Origin: Oscillatoriaceae cyanobacterium Prado104
GTDB taxonomy: Bacteria; Cyanobacteriota; Cyanobacteriia; Cyanobacteriales; Microcoleaceae
Length of the DNA: 64,000 bases
Direction: 5' to 3'
NCBI GenBank assembly: GCA_025454405.1
Contig: JALOON010000011.1
Span: forward strand, 62,001-126,000
Shown: positions 1 to 8,525 of the stretch, piece by piece
How the letters are laid out: every line of letters starts with the position of its first letter
Numbering within the stretch: position 1 is the stretch's first letter
Notes under the pieces: model-generated
The model's database searches: none
What the model saw: the letters and a program-made list of their open reading frames with translations, nothing else
Told to the model about the DNA's origin: nothing
Position numbers and translations under genes: made by a program

Positions 1-1
1 A

Positions 2-478
2 AAATGGCACAATAGAATTAAGTGTTTTATTGTGGGCGATCGACCGAGCATTTACAGCAATCAATTAGCCGATTTGGTGAATGGATTGCCTGCCGAATTG
101 CAGGATAGAATAACAGTAGTTTCGGAAACGCCGGAAACTGCGAAGTATTATAAAGCTGCGGATATTTTTGTTTGCACTTCCCGCGTTGAAAGTTTTCCGA
201 GGGTGATTTTGGAGGCGATGGCTTCGGATTTGCCAATTATTACGACTCCTGTTTTTGGAATTAAAGAACAAGTGAGGCCGGGGATTAATGGTTTATTTTA
301 CACGCCCGATCGCCCGGATGAGTTAGCTAGCGCATTGAATAGTTTATTGGAGGATGAATCTTTGCGCCAGCAGTTAGCAGAAAATGCTAAATTCGTTCTG
401 AATTCGCTCAATACTTTTGAGGAGATGACTCAAGCTTATGCAGGTATTTTTTGTGAAGCTTATTTTAGCAGTCATTAG
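2..478 (+). CDS. Glycosyltransferase family 4, C-terminal part (cut by window start)
   Basis: The reading frame is open to the left edge, so the N-terminal acceptor-binding domain lies outside the window. What remains is the nucleotide-sugar-binding half of a GT-B retaining glycosyltransferase. It has the AAD.FV..SR.ESFPRVILEAMA stretch with the donor-binding E(x7)E pattern, followed by the IITTPVFGIKEQV...GLF helix-loop and a C-terminal helix. A GTG at 32 could start translation, but it falls inside the domain, so it is not the true start. The two genes downstream (a methyltransferase and another GT4 enzyme) suggest surface polysaccharide or glycan decoration. Donor and acceptor cannot be deduced. 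Confidence 0.85.
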   Translation, partial: KWHNRIKCFIVGDRPSIYSNQLADLVNGLPAELQDRITVVSETPETAKYYKAADIFVCTSRVESFPRVILEAMASDLPIITTPVFGIKEQVRPGINGLFYTPDRPDELASALNSLLEDESLRQQLAENAKFVLNSLNTFEEMTQAYAGIFCEAYFSSH

Positions 479-520
479 TCGTTAGTTATATAATGTTCGG
501 TAAATACCTATAATTTCTGT

Positions 521-695
521 AGGGGCGGGTTCGCCAACCATTGATAATAAAAACCGACAATCTCAAAAACCCGCCCCCACCCCACGACAAATCACTGAAA
601 TTTTGTACCATTCTCAATCGGGGGATTTTTCATAGGAGATGGCGGGTGTATCTAACTTGTTTGCAAGCTTTAAGGTTGTTGGCGAACTCGCCCCT
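521..695. repeat. MITE-like element with about 20-bp terminal inverted repeats
   Basis: The 321-bp gap between the glycosyltransferase and the methyltransferase holds an inverted repeat. The left end (521-540, AGGGGCGGGTTCGCCAACCA) pairs with the right end (676-695) with two mismatches, and a partial internal copy lies near 571-586. A frame open at 541-810 runs across the element, is rich in repeat-derived residues and resembles nothing recognisable, so I do not call it a gene. This is probably a small non-autonomous mobile element or a relic of one. Confidence 0.5.
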
Positions 696-799
696 AAAAG
701 TTATTGAAAATGATGCAAGATATCGGAGCTACCTCATAACCCATATTAATTGGGGAAGATATTCAACATCGTACCATCAATATTATAAAATGAACAAAA

Positions 800-1537
800 A
801 TGAAAGATGAAAAAATGACAGCCGATCGCCCGAAAGTAGATTATGAAACAGCCTGGGACAGTTACGCCCAACAGTGGCAGCAAATCAATCCTCAACTCGC
901 CCATCTTGGCGATGAATGGATCGGAAAAGCTGCAGGCGCTGCTAACTCCCTAACCGAATACGAAGCGCTAATCGAACAGCAATTCATCGCACCTTACATC
1001 AAAAAAGAACATACTGTTTTAGAAATTGGCATCGGCGGCGGAAAAACAGGCGCTTTGCTGCTAAAATACTGCGATCGACTCATTTGTGCCGACATTTCCA
1101 GTCAAATGCTGCAAGCCACCCGAGATCGCTTGGGGACCGATCGAGTTGCCTATGTCAAACTCGACGGTTTAACATTAGATAGCATCGCTCCAAATTCGGC
1201 CGATGTTTGCTTTTGTTACGATACAATGGTACATGTAGAGCCAGTAGATATATTCAACTATCTAACTCGAATTCCCAAACTGTTGCGGGGCGATCGAATT
1301 TGCGTTTTTCATCACTCCAATATCCTCAGCGAATTGGGCTGGCAAAAGTTCGCCAGCGAATGGGATAAAAACTTGCTGGCAGGCAGGGACGGCACCGCAT
1401 TTTCAGTTATGACTGACTCGATTATGGAAAAATTTCTCACTCATTTAAACTATGAAATACTCCTGAAAAACACGACCTCAGTCCCGCGAGATTGCGTCTG
1501 GATCTGCAAAGCACCATTAATTGGTAAGGAGTTTTGA
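800..1537 (+). CDS. Class I SAM-dependent methyltransferase
   Basis: A 245-residue protein with a Rossmann-like methyltransferase core. Motif I (VLEIGIGGGKTG) lies at about residues 73-84, the acidic residue binding the SAM ribose is about D98 in ICADIS, and the post-II region follows (DVCFCYDTMVHV). The substrate is not evident. Its position between two glycosyltransferases suggests methylation of a sugar or lipid in glycan synthesis, which is inference. Translation may start at 800 or at the ATG 15 bases downstream (residue 6). Neither has a strong Shine-Dalgarno sequence. Confidence 0.8.
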   Translation: MKDEKMTADRPKVDYETAWDSYAQQWQQINPQLAHLGDEWIGKAAGAANSLTEYEALIEQQFIAPYIKKEHTVLEIGIGGGKTGALLLKYCDRLICADISSQMLQATRDRLGTDRVAYVKLDGLTLDSIAPNSADVCFCYDTMVHVEPVDIFNYLTRIPKLLRGDRICVFHHSNILSELGWQKFASEWDKNLLAGRDGTAFSVMTDSIMEKFLTHLNYEILLKNTTSVPRDCVWICKAPLIGKEF

Positions 1538-1690
1538 GTTGTGAATTTTGAGTTTTGAGTTAAAGACAGTTCTTAATTCAAAACTCAAAACTTAAAACTT
1601 AGAAATTCCCCTGGTAAGGAGTTTTGAGTTAAAGACAATTCTTAATTCAAAACTCAAAACTTAAAACTCAGAACTTTCCCTCTTCCTTAT
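1522..1690. repeat. Two tandem copies of a roughly 70-bp AT-rich repeat
   Basis: The gap before the next gene has two near-identical copies of a block that begins GGTAAGGAGTTTTGAGTT and ends in AACTCAAAACTTAAAACT. Each block can fold on itself because TTTTGAGTT pairs with AACTCAAAA. The same word family returns at about 3078-3129, 8195-8215, 16595-16632, 56617-56690 and 62938-62970. The first copy overlaps the end of the methyltransferase gene and contributes its final codons. Confidence 0.7.
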
Positions 1691-1699
1691 TCCTTCACA

Positions 1700-2980
1700 A
1701 TGAAAGCATTATTTCTCCATCCAAACTTTCCCGCACAGTACCGCCACATTATCACAGCTTTAGGTCAAAATCCCAAAAATCAAATAGTTTTTGGCACTAA
1801 AAACGAACGGCCGGAATGGAACATTCCCGGAGTTCGCAAAGCAGTTTTTACCCCCAGCCGGGAACCCCACCCCAGCACGCACCAATACGTTCGCCCTTTA
1901 GAAAGTGCCGTCATCTACGGGCAAGCCGTATTTAGAATGGCAGAACAACTCAAATCCGAAGGTTTTGTACCGGATATTATTTGCGGGCATTCCGGCTGGG
2001 GACCGACATTGTTTGTTAAAGAAGCATTTCCCAATACGCCGTTAATGTGCTATTTCGAGTGGTTTTATCACTCCGTCGGTTCCGATGCAGATTTCGATCC
2101 GGCGGAACCTTTAACAGTTGATGATATGGCAAGAATTCGGGTAAAAAATGCGCCGATTTTGATCGATTTATACTCTTGCGATTGGGGAATTTCGCCTACT
2201 TATTGGCAGCGATCGCAATTTCCCCCAGAATTCCAAAAGAAACTGTCCGTACTGCACGACGGCGTAGATACAGATTACTTCAAACCAGACCCCGGTGCTA
2301 AACTTGTTTTGCCCAATTTAGACTTATCGGGCGTTGACGAAATTGTTACTTACGTATCGCGGGGAATGGAACCTTATCGCGGCTTTCCTGAGTTTATTGA
2401 ATCTATTGCTTACCTGCAAGAACGCCGCCCCAACTGTCACGTAGTAGTCGTCGGTTCGGAAAGAGTTTGTTACGGTCGTTCTTTACCTAACGGCGAAACT
2501 TACAAAGATTATATGCTGAAAAAAGTGCCGCTGGATTTATCGCGCGTTCACTTTGTCGGTTCGCTGCCTTACGGACTGTATTTAAAAGTAATTCAAGCAT
2601 CAGATGCCCACGTTTATTTAACCAGACCTTTCGTGCTATCGTGGTCGATGATTGAATCTTTATCTACCGGATGTTTGGTAATCGGTTCCGATACAGATCC
2701 GGTGAAAGAAGTAATCCGCGACGGCGAAAACGGTTTGCTAGTTGATTTCTTCTCGCCGAAACAAATAGCCGATCGCATTGATGAGGTATTAGATCATCCG
2801 ACGCGCATGGCAGAACTTCGCGTCAAAGCCCGCGAAACAGCCCTAGAACGCTACTGTTTAAATAAATTATTGCCGCAGCAGTTAGAACTGATTTATCAAG
2901 TAGCAAACCGTTCCATACCGCCGACAATTGGCACCCAACCGGAACGGGAATTAGCTGCAGCTTTGGAAGTCAGAATTTAG
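1700..2980 (+). CDS. Glycosyltransferase family 4 with Glyco_trans_4_3-type N-terminus
   Basis: A complete 426-residue GT-B enzyme. It opens with MKALFLHPNFPAQYRH, typical of the N-terminal domain of a subset of bacterial GT4 enzymes. The C-terminal GT1-type domain runs from about residue 210 (VTYVSRGMEPYRGF) through VHFVGSLPYGLYL to the donor-site segment SWSMIESLSTGCLVIGS (about 313-330), with the conserved glutamate before the GENGLLVDFF loop. It probably transfers a sugar from a nucleotide donor in cell-surface polysaccharide or glycolipid synthesis. It is on the same strand as the preceding methyltransferase and cut glycosyltransferase, but repeat DNA separates them, so co-transcription is uncertain. 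Confidence 0.85.
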   Translation: MKALFLHPNFPAQYRHIITALGQNPKNQIVFGTKNERPEWNIPGVRKAVFTPSREPHPSTHQYVRPLESAVIYGQAVFRMAEQLKSEGFVPDIICGHSGWGPTLFVKEAFPNTPLMCYFEWFYHSVGSDADFDPAEPLTVDDMARIRVKNAPILIDLYSCDWGISPTYWQRSQFPPEFQKKLSVLHDGVDTDYFKPDPGAKLVLPNLDLSGVDEIVTYVSRGMEPYRGFPEFIESIAYLQERRPNCHVVVVGSERVCYGRSLPNGETYKDYMLKKVPLDLSRVHFVGSLPYGLYLKVIQASDAHVYLTRPFVLSWSMIESLSTGCLVIGSDTDPVKEVIRDGENGLLVDFFSPKQIADRIDEVLDHPTRMAELRVKARETALERYCLNKLLPQQLELIYQVANRSIPPTIGTQPERELAAALEVRI

Positions 2981-3194
2981 CATAAAGTCGGTCAGGAATA
3001 AAGCCCCAGTCACCGTAACGCCCAGTTATGAATTTTGAGCGGATTGGGGCAACTAGCGGATTGGGGAAAGTATGTTTTGAATTAAAGACATTCCTTAACT
3101 CAAAACTCAAAACTCAAAACTTAAAACTCCTCTGCATCCCGTGTTGCTTGAGAACTTTAGCGGGACTGACAAATGAAATACCCTGAGAATCGGA

Positions 3195-4385
3195 GTGATT
3201 CTGGCAAATACCGATACCGTTTCAATGATTGCGGTGTTTAAAGAGATTCGCGTTCCTTCCCGATTAACCACCATCGTGGAGGGAGAAACGCTGTTTAATG
3301 ATGCGGCTGCTCTGGTTTCATTCAATTTGATTTTGGTCGTTTATGCAACGGGTTCGCTCACCGTCGCGAATGGCATTAAGGAATTGCTGGTAGTCGCCTT
3401 GGGCGGAAGTATCTTGGGAGCTATCTTAGGCTACTTGAGTCTGCCAGTATTTGCTCGATTAAATGACCCGTTAAGCAGTCTTTTGTTGACCGTTGCTCTG
3501 GCGTTAGGAACGTTTCAGATCGGTCAATTCTTAGGAGTATCCGGTGCGGTAGCGGTGGTAATTGCTGGACTGATTTTTGGCAATCTGGGCCTGTCTCGCA
3601 CTCAGTCTGCCTCCGATCGAATCACCTTATTGAGTTTTTGGGAATACGCTGGTTTTGGGGTCAATACCTTTATTTTTCTGCTGATTGGCATTGAGATTAA
3701 CCCAGTCACGCTGTGGAGAATTTTGCCGTCGATTCTGTTCGTTATTTTGGTGTATCAACTAGGACGGATTCTCTCGGTTTATTTGTTGTTAGCTGCACTG
3801 CGGTGGTTCGATCGCCCTATTCCCTTACGCTGGCAGCACGTGATGTTTCTGGGGAACATCAAAGGCTCGCTCTCGATGGCATTGGCGCTAAGTATTCCTC
3901 TAACCTTACCAGGACGGGATAACATTATTGCGCTAGTTTTTGGTGCTGTTTTATTCTCGCTTGTGGGACAAGGATTAAGCTTGCCCTGGCTGGTAAAACG
4001 GCTGAATATTAGCCGTGTGTCCGACGCAATGCAGGAAGCTGGGCAGTTACAGATTCAGTTGATTGCTGCTAAAGCGGCTCAAGATGAGTTAGATAGTTTG
4101 CTGAAATCCGGCGTGTTGCCGAAAGCAGTTTATGAGGAGTTGTGGGCATCCTATCAAGCACGAGTAGCACAGTCCGAGCGAGTGCTGCGCGATCTCTACA
4201 ATCAACATCGGACAGGGCAAGTACAGGGCGATCGCAGCAGGTTTGATGCGATTCGACGGCGATTGTTTTTAGCAGAAAAAGGAGCTGTTAGCGATGCACT
4301 TCGCAAGCGAATTGTTCCAGAGGATTTGGTGCAGCCCTACATCAAAGAATTGGATGAAAAACTTCTCAAGTTGGAAGATGATTAG
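3195..4385 (+). CDS. Na+/H+ antiporter, CPA1 family, N-terminally truncated
   Basis: The protein matches the C-terminal two thirds of CPA1 (NhaP/NHE-like) antiporters. It contains the transport-core NTDTVSMIAVFKE segment, EGETLFNDAAALVSF (the ND motif), several transmembrane segments, and a cytoplasmic helical tail with KAAQDELDSLL and QSERVLRDLYNQH. Family members normally have roughly 100-130 residues of transmembrane helices before the NTD motif. Here the frame is closed by TGA at 3174, and the sequence just upstream is the AACTCAAAAC repeat. The GTG at 3195 sits directly on the transport motif. I read it as a gene that has lost its 5' end and is probably non-functional. A shortened product is less likely. 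Confidence 0.75.
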   Translation: MILANTDTVSMIAVFKEIRVPSRLTTIVEGETLFNDAAALVSFNLILVVYATGSLTVANGIKELLVVALGGSILGAILGYLSLPVFARLNDPLSSLLLTVALALGTFQIGQFLGVSGAVAVVIAGLIFGNLGLSRTQSASDRITLLSFWEYAGFGVNTFIFLLIGIEINPVTLWRILPSILFVILVYQLGRILSVYLLLAALRWFDRPIPLRWQHVMFLGNIKGSLSMALALSIPLTLPGRDNIIALVFGAVLFSLVGQGLSLPWLVKRLNISRVSDAMQEAGQLQIQLIAAKAAQDELDSLLKSGVLPKAVYEELWASYQARVAQSERVLRDLYNQHRTGQVQGDRSRFDAIRRRLFLAEKGAVSDALRKRIVPEDLVQPYIKELDEKLLKLEDD

Positions 4386-4441
4386 CAGTATTGGTGTTAA
4401 CAACCAGGTCAAAGGTAGTTACAGATTACTGTTTAACCGTT

Positions 4442-4682
4442 AGATTTAGATCCCCCCTAGCCTTAAAAAGGGGGGGACTGGAAGCGTTCTTAAAGCCCCC
4501 GAACGCAGGGAAACTGGAAGCATTCTTCAAGTCCCCGATCGCAGGGAAACTGGAAGCATTCTTCAAGTCCCCGATCGCGGGGGGGACTGAAAGCGCTCTT
4601 AAAGTCCCCGAGCGCGGGGGGACTGAAAGCGCTCTTAAAGTCCCCCTTCTTAAGGGGGATTTAGGGGGATCTAAAATTATGG
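4442..4682. repeat. Five 36-37-bp tandem hairpin units inside a larger inverted repeat
   Basis: Units beginning ACTGNAAGC start at 4477, 4513, 4549, 4586 and 4622. Each carries a stem of AGTCCCC against GGGGACT around a GATCGC/GAGCGC core. The array is framed by an outer inverted repeat: TTTAGATCCCCCCTA near 4446-4460 pairs with TTTAGGGGGATCTAAA near 4660-4675. There is no unique spacer between units, so this is not CRISPR. It occupies the gap between the convergent antiporter and RCK genes and may terminate both transcripts, which is inference. Confidence 0.8.
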
Positions 4683-4712
4683 AAAAAGCGAGATTTCTCA
4701 ATGGTTTCAGTC

Positions 4713-5408
4713 TTAAGTTGACATCACGGAATTAGCAGCAATGCCGAGGTAATCAATCATGGCGTGAACTAGCTCTGGACGAGTGACAACTAGAATGGTG
4801 GAACCTGCTTCAAGAACTGTATTGCCGTTTGGAATTTCTAGATCGGTGCAGGCATGGCATTGATAACCAATAATCAGCGAACCCGTTGGAAATCGCGGAT
4901 CTCTAGCAATTTGAGCAACGGTGCGGCCTGCCACAAAGCAATCGGGTGGAACAGGCAGTTTTAGAACCTCCACTTGCCCTTGTTCAAAGTGCATCATTGA
5001 TTCGACTTGGGGGTATTCTATGGCATTTGCCATCGTTGCGATCGCCAAATCAATAGTGCTAATAATGTGACTGGCTCCAGCAAGGCGATAGGCTTCCTGG
5101 AATTCGCGATCGCGCATTCGCACCACAATATGGGAAATGCCATAGCTTCTGGATAGGACGAGCAGCGCTAAATTCAGTGCATCATCCGTGAGTGCTGCAA
5201 CGACTGCGTTTGCTTGTTTGATTCCCGCTTCGAGCAGAACTGTTGTGCTGACTGCACTGCCTTCAAATGCCATCACTCCAATTTTTTCACGAGCAAAGCG
5301 ACAGGCAAGCGGGTCAGTGTCAATGATGGCAACTGTGTGACCGAGATTTAATAATTGCTGGGCTAAACCCAGCCCCATCATTCCTGCTCCACCAATTAAT
5401 ACATACAT
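4713..5408 (-). CDS. TrkA/RCK-domain NAD-binding protein (ion-transport regulator)
   Basis: A 231-residue stand-alone RCK protein. Residues 1-125 form a Rossmann RCK_N domain with the dinucleotide motif GGAGMMG at 6-12 and the acidic strand end VAIIDTD. Residues about 140-231 resemble an RCK_C ligand-binding domain (VEVLKLPVPPDCFVAGRTV...GSTILVVTRPEL). Such proteins gate K+ channels or transporters in response to NAD(H) or nucleotides. No pore gene is adjacent. The neighbouring antiporter remnant is convergent, which hints at an old ion-homeostasis locus. It lies 40 bp downstream of the Crp-like gene on the same strand, so the two are probably one operon. Confidence 0.85.
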   Translation of the reverse strand: MYVLIGGAGMMGLGLAQQLLNLGHTVAIIDTDPLACRFAREKIGVMAFEGSAVSTTVLLEAGIKQANAVVAALTDDALNLALLVLSRSYGISHIVVRMRDREFQEAYRLAGASHIISTIDLAIATMANAIEYPQVESMMHFEQGQVEVLKLPVPPDCFVAGRTVAQIARDPRFPTGSLIIGYQCHACTDLEIPNGNTVLEAGSTILVVTRPELVHAMIDYLGIAANSVMST

Positions 5409-5448
5409 GAATATCTGTCACTGTTAATTTAAATCTAGACATTTTAAT

Positions 5449-6159
5449 TCAGCCTAGAAGATATCGATCGAACTCGTGTTTAATAATATGGTAGCATTCG
5501 CAAGTCGCTTCTTTCATTTCTGCGCAGTTGAGTATAGTAATTTTACCGCGAACAGCACGAATTAATCCAGCAGATTGTAGGGTTCCGGTGACAATACTCA
5601 CTGCCGGACGAGTTGAACCAATCATTTGGGCTAAGATATCTCTTGTGAGCAATAATTCGTTATTTTTGATGCGATCGGTCGCTGCAAGCAGCCAGCGACA
5701 AAGGCGCTGTTCGACTGGATGAAAACGATTGCACAATGCAGATTGCGTCAATTGCATGAGTTTTAAATAGGCAAATTCTGTCACTTTTCGCCGCAAAGCT
5801 GTAGACTTGTACAAAATGCTAACAAACACTTCAGCATTTAATTTGAATGCCTCGCCTGCAAGCTGAACATTCACCTCCCAAGGCGCAGAATCTCGATCGA
5901 GCAAAAAGGTCACTCCCATCATTCCTTCAAATCCTGTCATGCCAACTTCAACAGTTTGACCTTCTGTTGTCGAATGTAACCAAGAAAGCACAGCAGTCGT
6001 GGGGAAATACACCTCAGTAATTGGTTCTCTGATGCGACACAGCACATCGCTTTGGCGCAACTTAACTCGTTGCAGGTGAGGGTATAGGAGCTCGTATTCA
6101 TCTAGCGGCAGTGAATCGAGAATAAAGTTGCCTAACAGCCGAGGTAGATCGACATTCAC
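5449..6159 (-). CDS. Crp/Fnr-family transcriptional regulator
   Basis: A 236-residue regulator. The N-terminal cyclic-nucleotide-binding-type beta roll spans about residues 15-130 and lacks an obvious cAMP-binding signature. A dimerisation helix follows, and the C-terminal winged helix contains LTRDILAQMIGSTRPAVS, the Crp-type recognition helix. The four cysteines near the C-terminus (ATCECY region and others) do not form an Fnr-type cluster motif. It probably heads an operon with the RCK gene. An inverted repeat 18-39 bp upstream of its start could be an autoregulatory site. Confidence 0.85.
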   Translation of the reverse strand: MNVDLPRLLGNFILDSLPLDEYELLYPHLQRVKLRQSDVLCRIREPITEVYFPTTAVLSWLHSTTEGQTVEVGMTGFEGMMGVTFLLDRDSAPWEVNVQLAGEAFKLNAEVFVSILYKSTALRRKVTEFAYLKLMQLTQSALCNRFHPVEQRLCRWLLAATDRIKNNELLLTRDILAQMIGSTRPAVSIVTGTLQSAGLIRAVRGKITILNCAEMKEATCECYHIIKHEFDRYLLG

Positions 6160-6176
6160 TCTGATTGTTCTCCTTC

Positions 6177-6198
6177 GTCCGTTCTCCAGCGAACGGAC
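6177..6198. promoter_or_regulatory. Candidate operator: 8-bp inverted repeat between divergent regulator genes
   Basis: GTCCGTTC and GAACGGAC are perfect inverted arms separated by 6 bases (TCCAGC). They lie in the 118-bp space between the Crp-like gene and the divergent receiver gene. Size and symmetry fit a dimeric winged-helix regulator. Binding by the adjacent Crp-like protein is inference. Confidence 0.4.
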
Positions 6199-6277
6199 AG
6201 TTAATCGTTGAACTTGATATATTACATCTACCGAAAGCAGGATTAAAGAATTTAACTAAGGAAGAGTAAATAAAGTC

Positions 6278-6658
6278 ATGCTGTTTGCAACCAAGAAAAG
6301 AATATTGTGTGTTGATGATTCGGCGGATAACAATGAATTGTTGAGTTTCATTTTAGACGATGCGGGCTATGAGGTTGAGACGGCGCAAAGCGTAACTGAG
6401 GGCTTGCAACTTGCTAGATGTGGGGATTTCAAGCTTTATGTGGTTGATTTGTGTTTATCGGATGGCAACGGGTTTGAGTTGATTGAAAAGATTCGCGAGT
6501 TCGATCGATCGACACCGATTGGAGTATGTTCCGCACAGGTACGCGAATCGGTTCAAGAAGAAGCGATGCGGGTAGGTGCCCAAGCTTTCTTCACCAAGCC
6601 GATCGATATCGATGTGTTTGCTAAAACTATTGCCGAACTCCTTGCAGCCCACGAATAG
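6278..6658 (+). CDS. Single-domain response regulator (CheY-like receiver)
   Basis: A 126-residue stand-alone REC domain. The acidic pair is D13-D14 in VDDS, the phosphoacceptor is D57 in VVDLCLSDG, the conserved serine is S85 and the lysine is K107 in TKP. There is no output domain, so it must act through a partner. Such receivers often join phosphorelays or bind kinases. It is divergent from the Crp-like gene and no histidine kinase is nearby. Confidence 0.9.
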   Translation: MLFATKKRILCVDDSADNNELLSFILDDAGYEVETAQSVTEGLQLARCGDFKLYVVDLCLSDGNGFELIEKIREFDRSTPIGVCSAQVRESVQEEAMRVGAQAFFTKPIDIDVFAKTIAELLAAHE

Positions 6659-6722
6659 ATCGGGACTTATCAGAGAACTGGGTCTAAAACCGCGTCGTTC
6701 GATCGCCCTTAATATCTCATAA

Positions 6723-6753
6723 ATTGGGTTTCATGCTTCAACCCAACCTACAA
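6723..6753. repeat. Dispersed hairpin repeat (TGTAGGTTGGGTT family)
   Basis: Read on the minus strand, TGTAGGTTGGGTTGAAGC is followed by GAAACCCAA, giving a TTGGGTT/AACCCAA stem. A near-identical copy lies at 46516-46545. It sits between the convergent receiver and glcF genes and could help end both transcripts. Confidence 0.6.
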
Positions 6754-6765
6754 ATTAGATCGCGA

Positions 6766-8175
6766 CTATTTTCTCTGCAACTTCACCCCGCGAATTGAGT
6801 AATCTAAAAGTTCGATCGGGTGCATCAAAGTAACAGATTTGCCCTGCAACTCCAAATGCTTCTTAATTTGCAAAGAACAACCCGGATTTGCAGAAGCAAT
6901 TAACTCGGCACCAGTATTTACTAAATTCTCAACTTTTTGCTGTCCCAATTCCTCAGCAACATCCGGTTGCAGCATATTGTAAACCCCCGCGCTGCCGCAG
7001 CACAAAGCAGCATCCACGGGTTCTTTTAACTTCACCCCCGGAATTTGTTGCAGCAACTGACGCGGCTGCAAGCTAATCTTTTGTCCGTGCAACAAATGAC
7101 ACGCATCCTGATAAACTACAGTCAAATCTCCGTCAAGCAAAGGATTGAGTTTTGCTGTAATTCCGGCACTTGCTAAAAACTCCTGCACGTCTTTGACATT
7201 AGCAGCAAATTTCTCAGCTTTCTCCCGATATTCCGGGTCATCTGCTAAAATGTGACCGTATTCTTTCAAGGTGTGACCGCACCCGGCAGCGTTGATAATT
7301 ACCGCATCAACTCCGGTATTTTCAAAGCTGTCAATCATCTGTCTCGCTAAAGCTTTCGCCTGTTCCGCTTGCCCTTGATGTTCCGGCAAAGCGGCACAGC
7401 AACCCTGAGATTTCGGAATGACAACCTCGCAGCCGTTAGCGGTCAAAACGCGCACGGTTGCTTCATTAACTGGCGAGAAAAACAGCCGCTGCACGCAGCC
7501 TAAAATCACGCCAACTCGATAGCGTTTCTCTCCTTGCGCGGGAATGATTTCTGGTAAATTATCGCGGAAAGAATCAACTGTTACTGACGGCAAAATTGAT
7601 TCCATCGCAGCCAAGCGAGGAAATACTTTTTTCAACAAACCCGTTTGGCGGACGAGTTTGGGGAACCCCAATTTTTGATATAAAAATAGGGGAGCGAGTA
7701 AAGGACGCAATCTGTTAGGGTAGGGGAACAGATTGAAAATTAGAGTGCGAATTGCATTGTCGGCAAAACTGCGTTCTTGGTTGCGAGCGACTTGATGGCG
7801 AGTTGCGGAAATTAATTTGTCGTATTGCACTCCTGAAGGGCAAGTTGTCACGCAGGCCAAACAGCCCAAGCAAGTATCGAAATGCTGCGAAGTTGCTTCA
7901 TTTAAAGGTATGTCGCCTTCGTTAATTGCATCCATTAAATAAATGCGGCCTCTAGGGGAGTCCATTTCTTTGCCGATTACCCGATAACTCGGACAGGTTG
8001 ACAGGCAGAATCCGCAGTGCACGCAAGTATCGATTAATTTCGGATCGGGCGGGTTGTCGGCATCGAAACCGGGGATTTCGAGGCTTGACAAATGGGGATT
8101 TTGTGCTAAAAAATTGCTTTCTTTTGCAGGTTTTAAATCGTTGCTGGGAGTTTGAGATTTTTCTGAAGTTTGCAT
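6766..8175 (-). CDS. glcF: Glycolate oxidase iron-sulfur subunit GlcF
   Basis: A 469-residue iron-sulfur protein. Two ferredoxin-type 4Fe-4S motifs lie at C51/C54/C57/C61 (CVHCGFCLSTCP) and C102/C105/C108/C112 (CLGCLACVTTCP). Two cysteine-rich CCG domains follow, with QGCCAALPEH and ALCCGSAGVYN, as in GlcF and heterodisulfide-reductase-like subunits. GlcF passes electrons from glycolate oxidised by the flavin subunits to the membrane chain, a photorespiratory step in cyanobacteria. The glcE-type gene lies upstream on the same strand, with a 350-bp or larger repeat-filled gap between them, so co-transcription is possible but not shown. The family also includes lactate-oxidation LutA-like proteins, but pairing with GlcE favours GlcF. 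Confidence 0.88.
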   Translation of the reverse strand: MQTSEKSQTPSNDLKPAKESNFLAQNPHLSSLEIPGFDADNPPDPKLIDTCVHCGFCLSTCPSYRVIGKEMDSPRGRIYLMDAINEGDIPLNEATSQHFDTCLGCLACVTTCPSGVQYDKLISATRHQVARNQERSFADNAIRTLIFNLFPYPNRLRPLLAPLFLYQKLGFPKLVRQTGLLKKVFPRLAAMESILPSVTVDSFRDNLPEIIPAQGEKRYRVGVILGCVQRLFFSPVNEATVRVLTANGCEVVIPKSQGCCAALPEHQGQAEQAKALARQMIDSFENTGVDAVIINAAGCGHTLKEYGHILADDPEYREKAEKFAANVKDVQEFLASAGITAKLNPLLDGDLTVVYQDACHLLHGQKISLQPRQLLQQIPGVKLKEPVDAALCCGSAGVYNMLQPDVAEELGQQKVENLVNTGAELIASANPGCSLQIKKHLELQGKSVTLMHPIELLDYSIRGVKLQRK

Positions 8176-8525
8176 AATGAAGGAAGAAGGAGGAGTTTTG
8201 AGTTTTGAGTTTTGAGTTACAAGTTGAGAGTTGAGAGTTGAGAGTTGTCAATTGTCAGCAGTCAGGACGAGGGAAGAAGGAAGAAAGCAAAGGATACAAA
8301 AAAATTAGAATTGACCGTTTTGGTAAAGTGCAATTAACAACTTTCTAACAATCTTGATAGTTGCGATCGAACGGCAAGTCTAAATCTTTCAAACGATCGC
8401 ACAATCCTCTTCTTTTCTCTTCCTTCGCGCTCTTTGCGCCTTTGCGGTTCGTTCAAAAAATCCGGTCGGTAAATGATTGAGATTAAAATTGAATAAGGAC
8501 TGAAGTCCCTACTACAAACTTCAAA
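8176..8525. other. Repeat-filled gap between glcF and glcE
   Basis: No gene is visible. Positions 8195-8250 hold tandem GTTTTGAGTTTT and GTTGAGAGTTGAGA words. Positions 8425-8455 hold a CGCTCTTTGCGCCTTTGCGG word. Positions 8461-8520 hold a partial copy of the TTTGTAGT...GGACT hairpin family, including a TCCGGTC terminus. The region lies between two genes of one pathway, so it may have been widened by repeat insertion. Confidence 0.6.

Noticed and set aside
541-810. An 89-residue open frame before the methyltransferase
   Set aside because: It crosses an inverted-repeat element, has odd composition and no ribosome-binding site, and overlaps the methyltransferase start.
4477-4660. Five regular 36-37-bp repeats, considered as a CRISPR array
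   Set aside because: Units abut each other with no unique spacers, and no cas genes are near. It is a tandem hairpin repeat.
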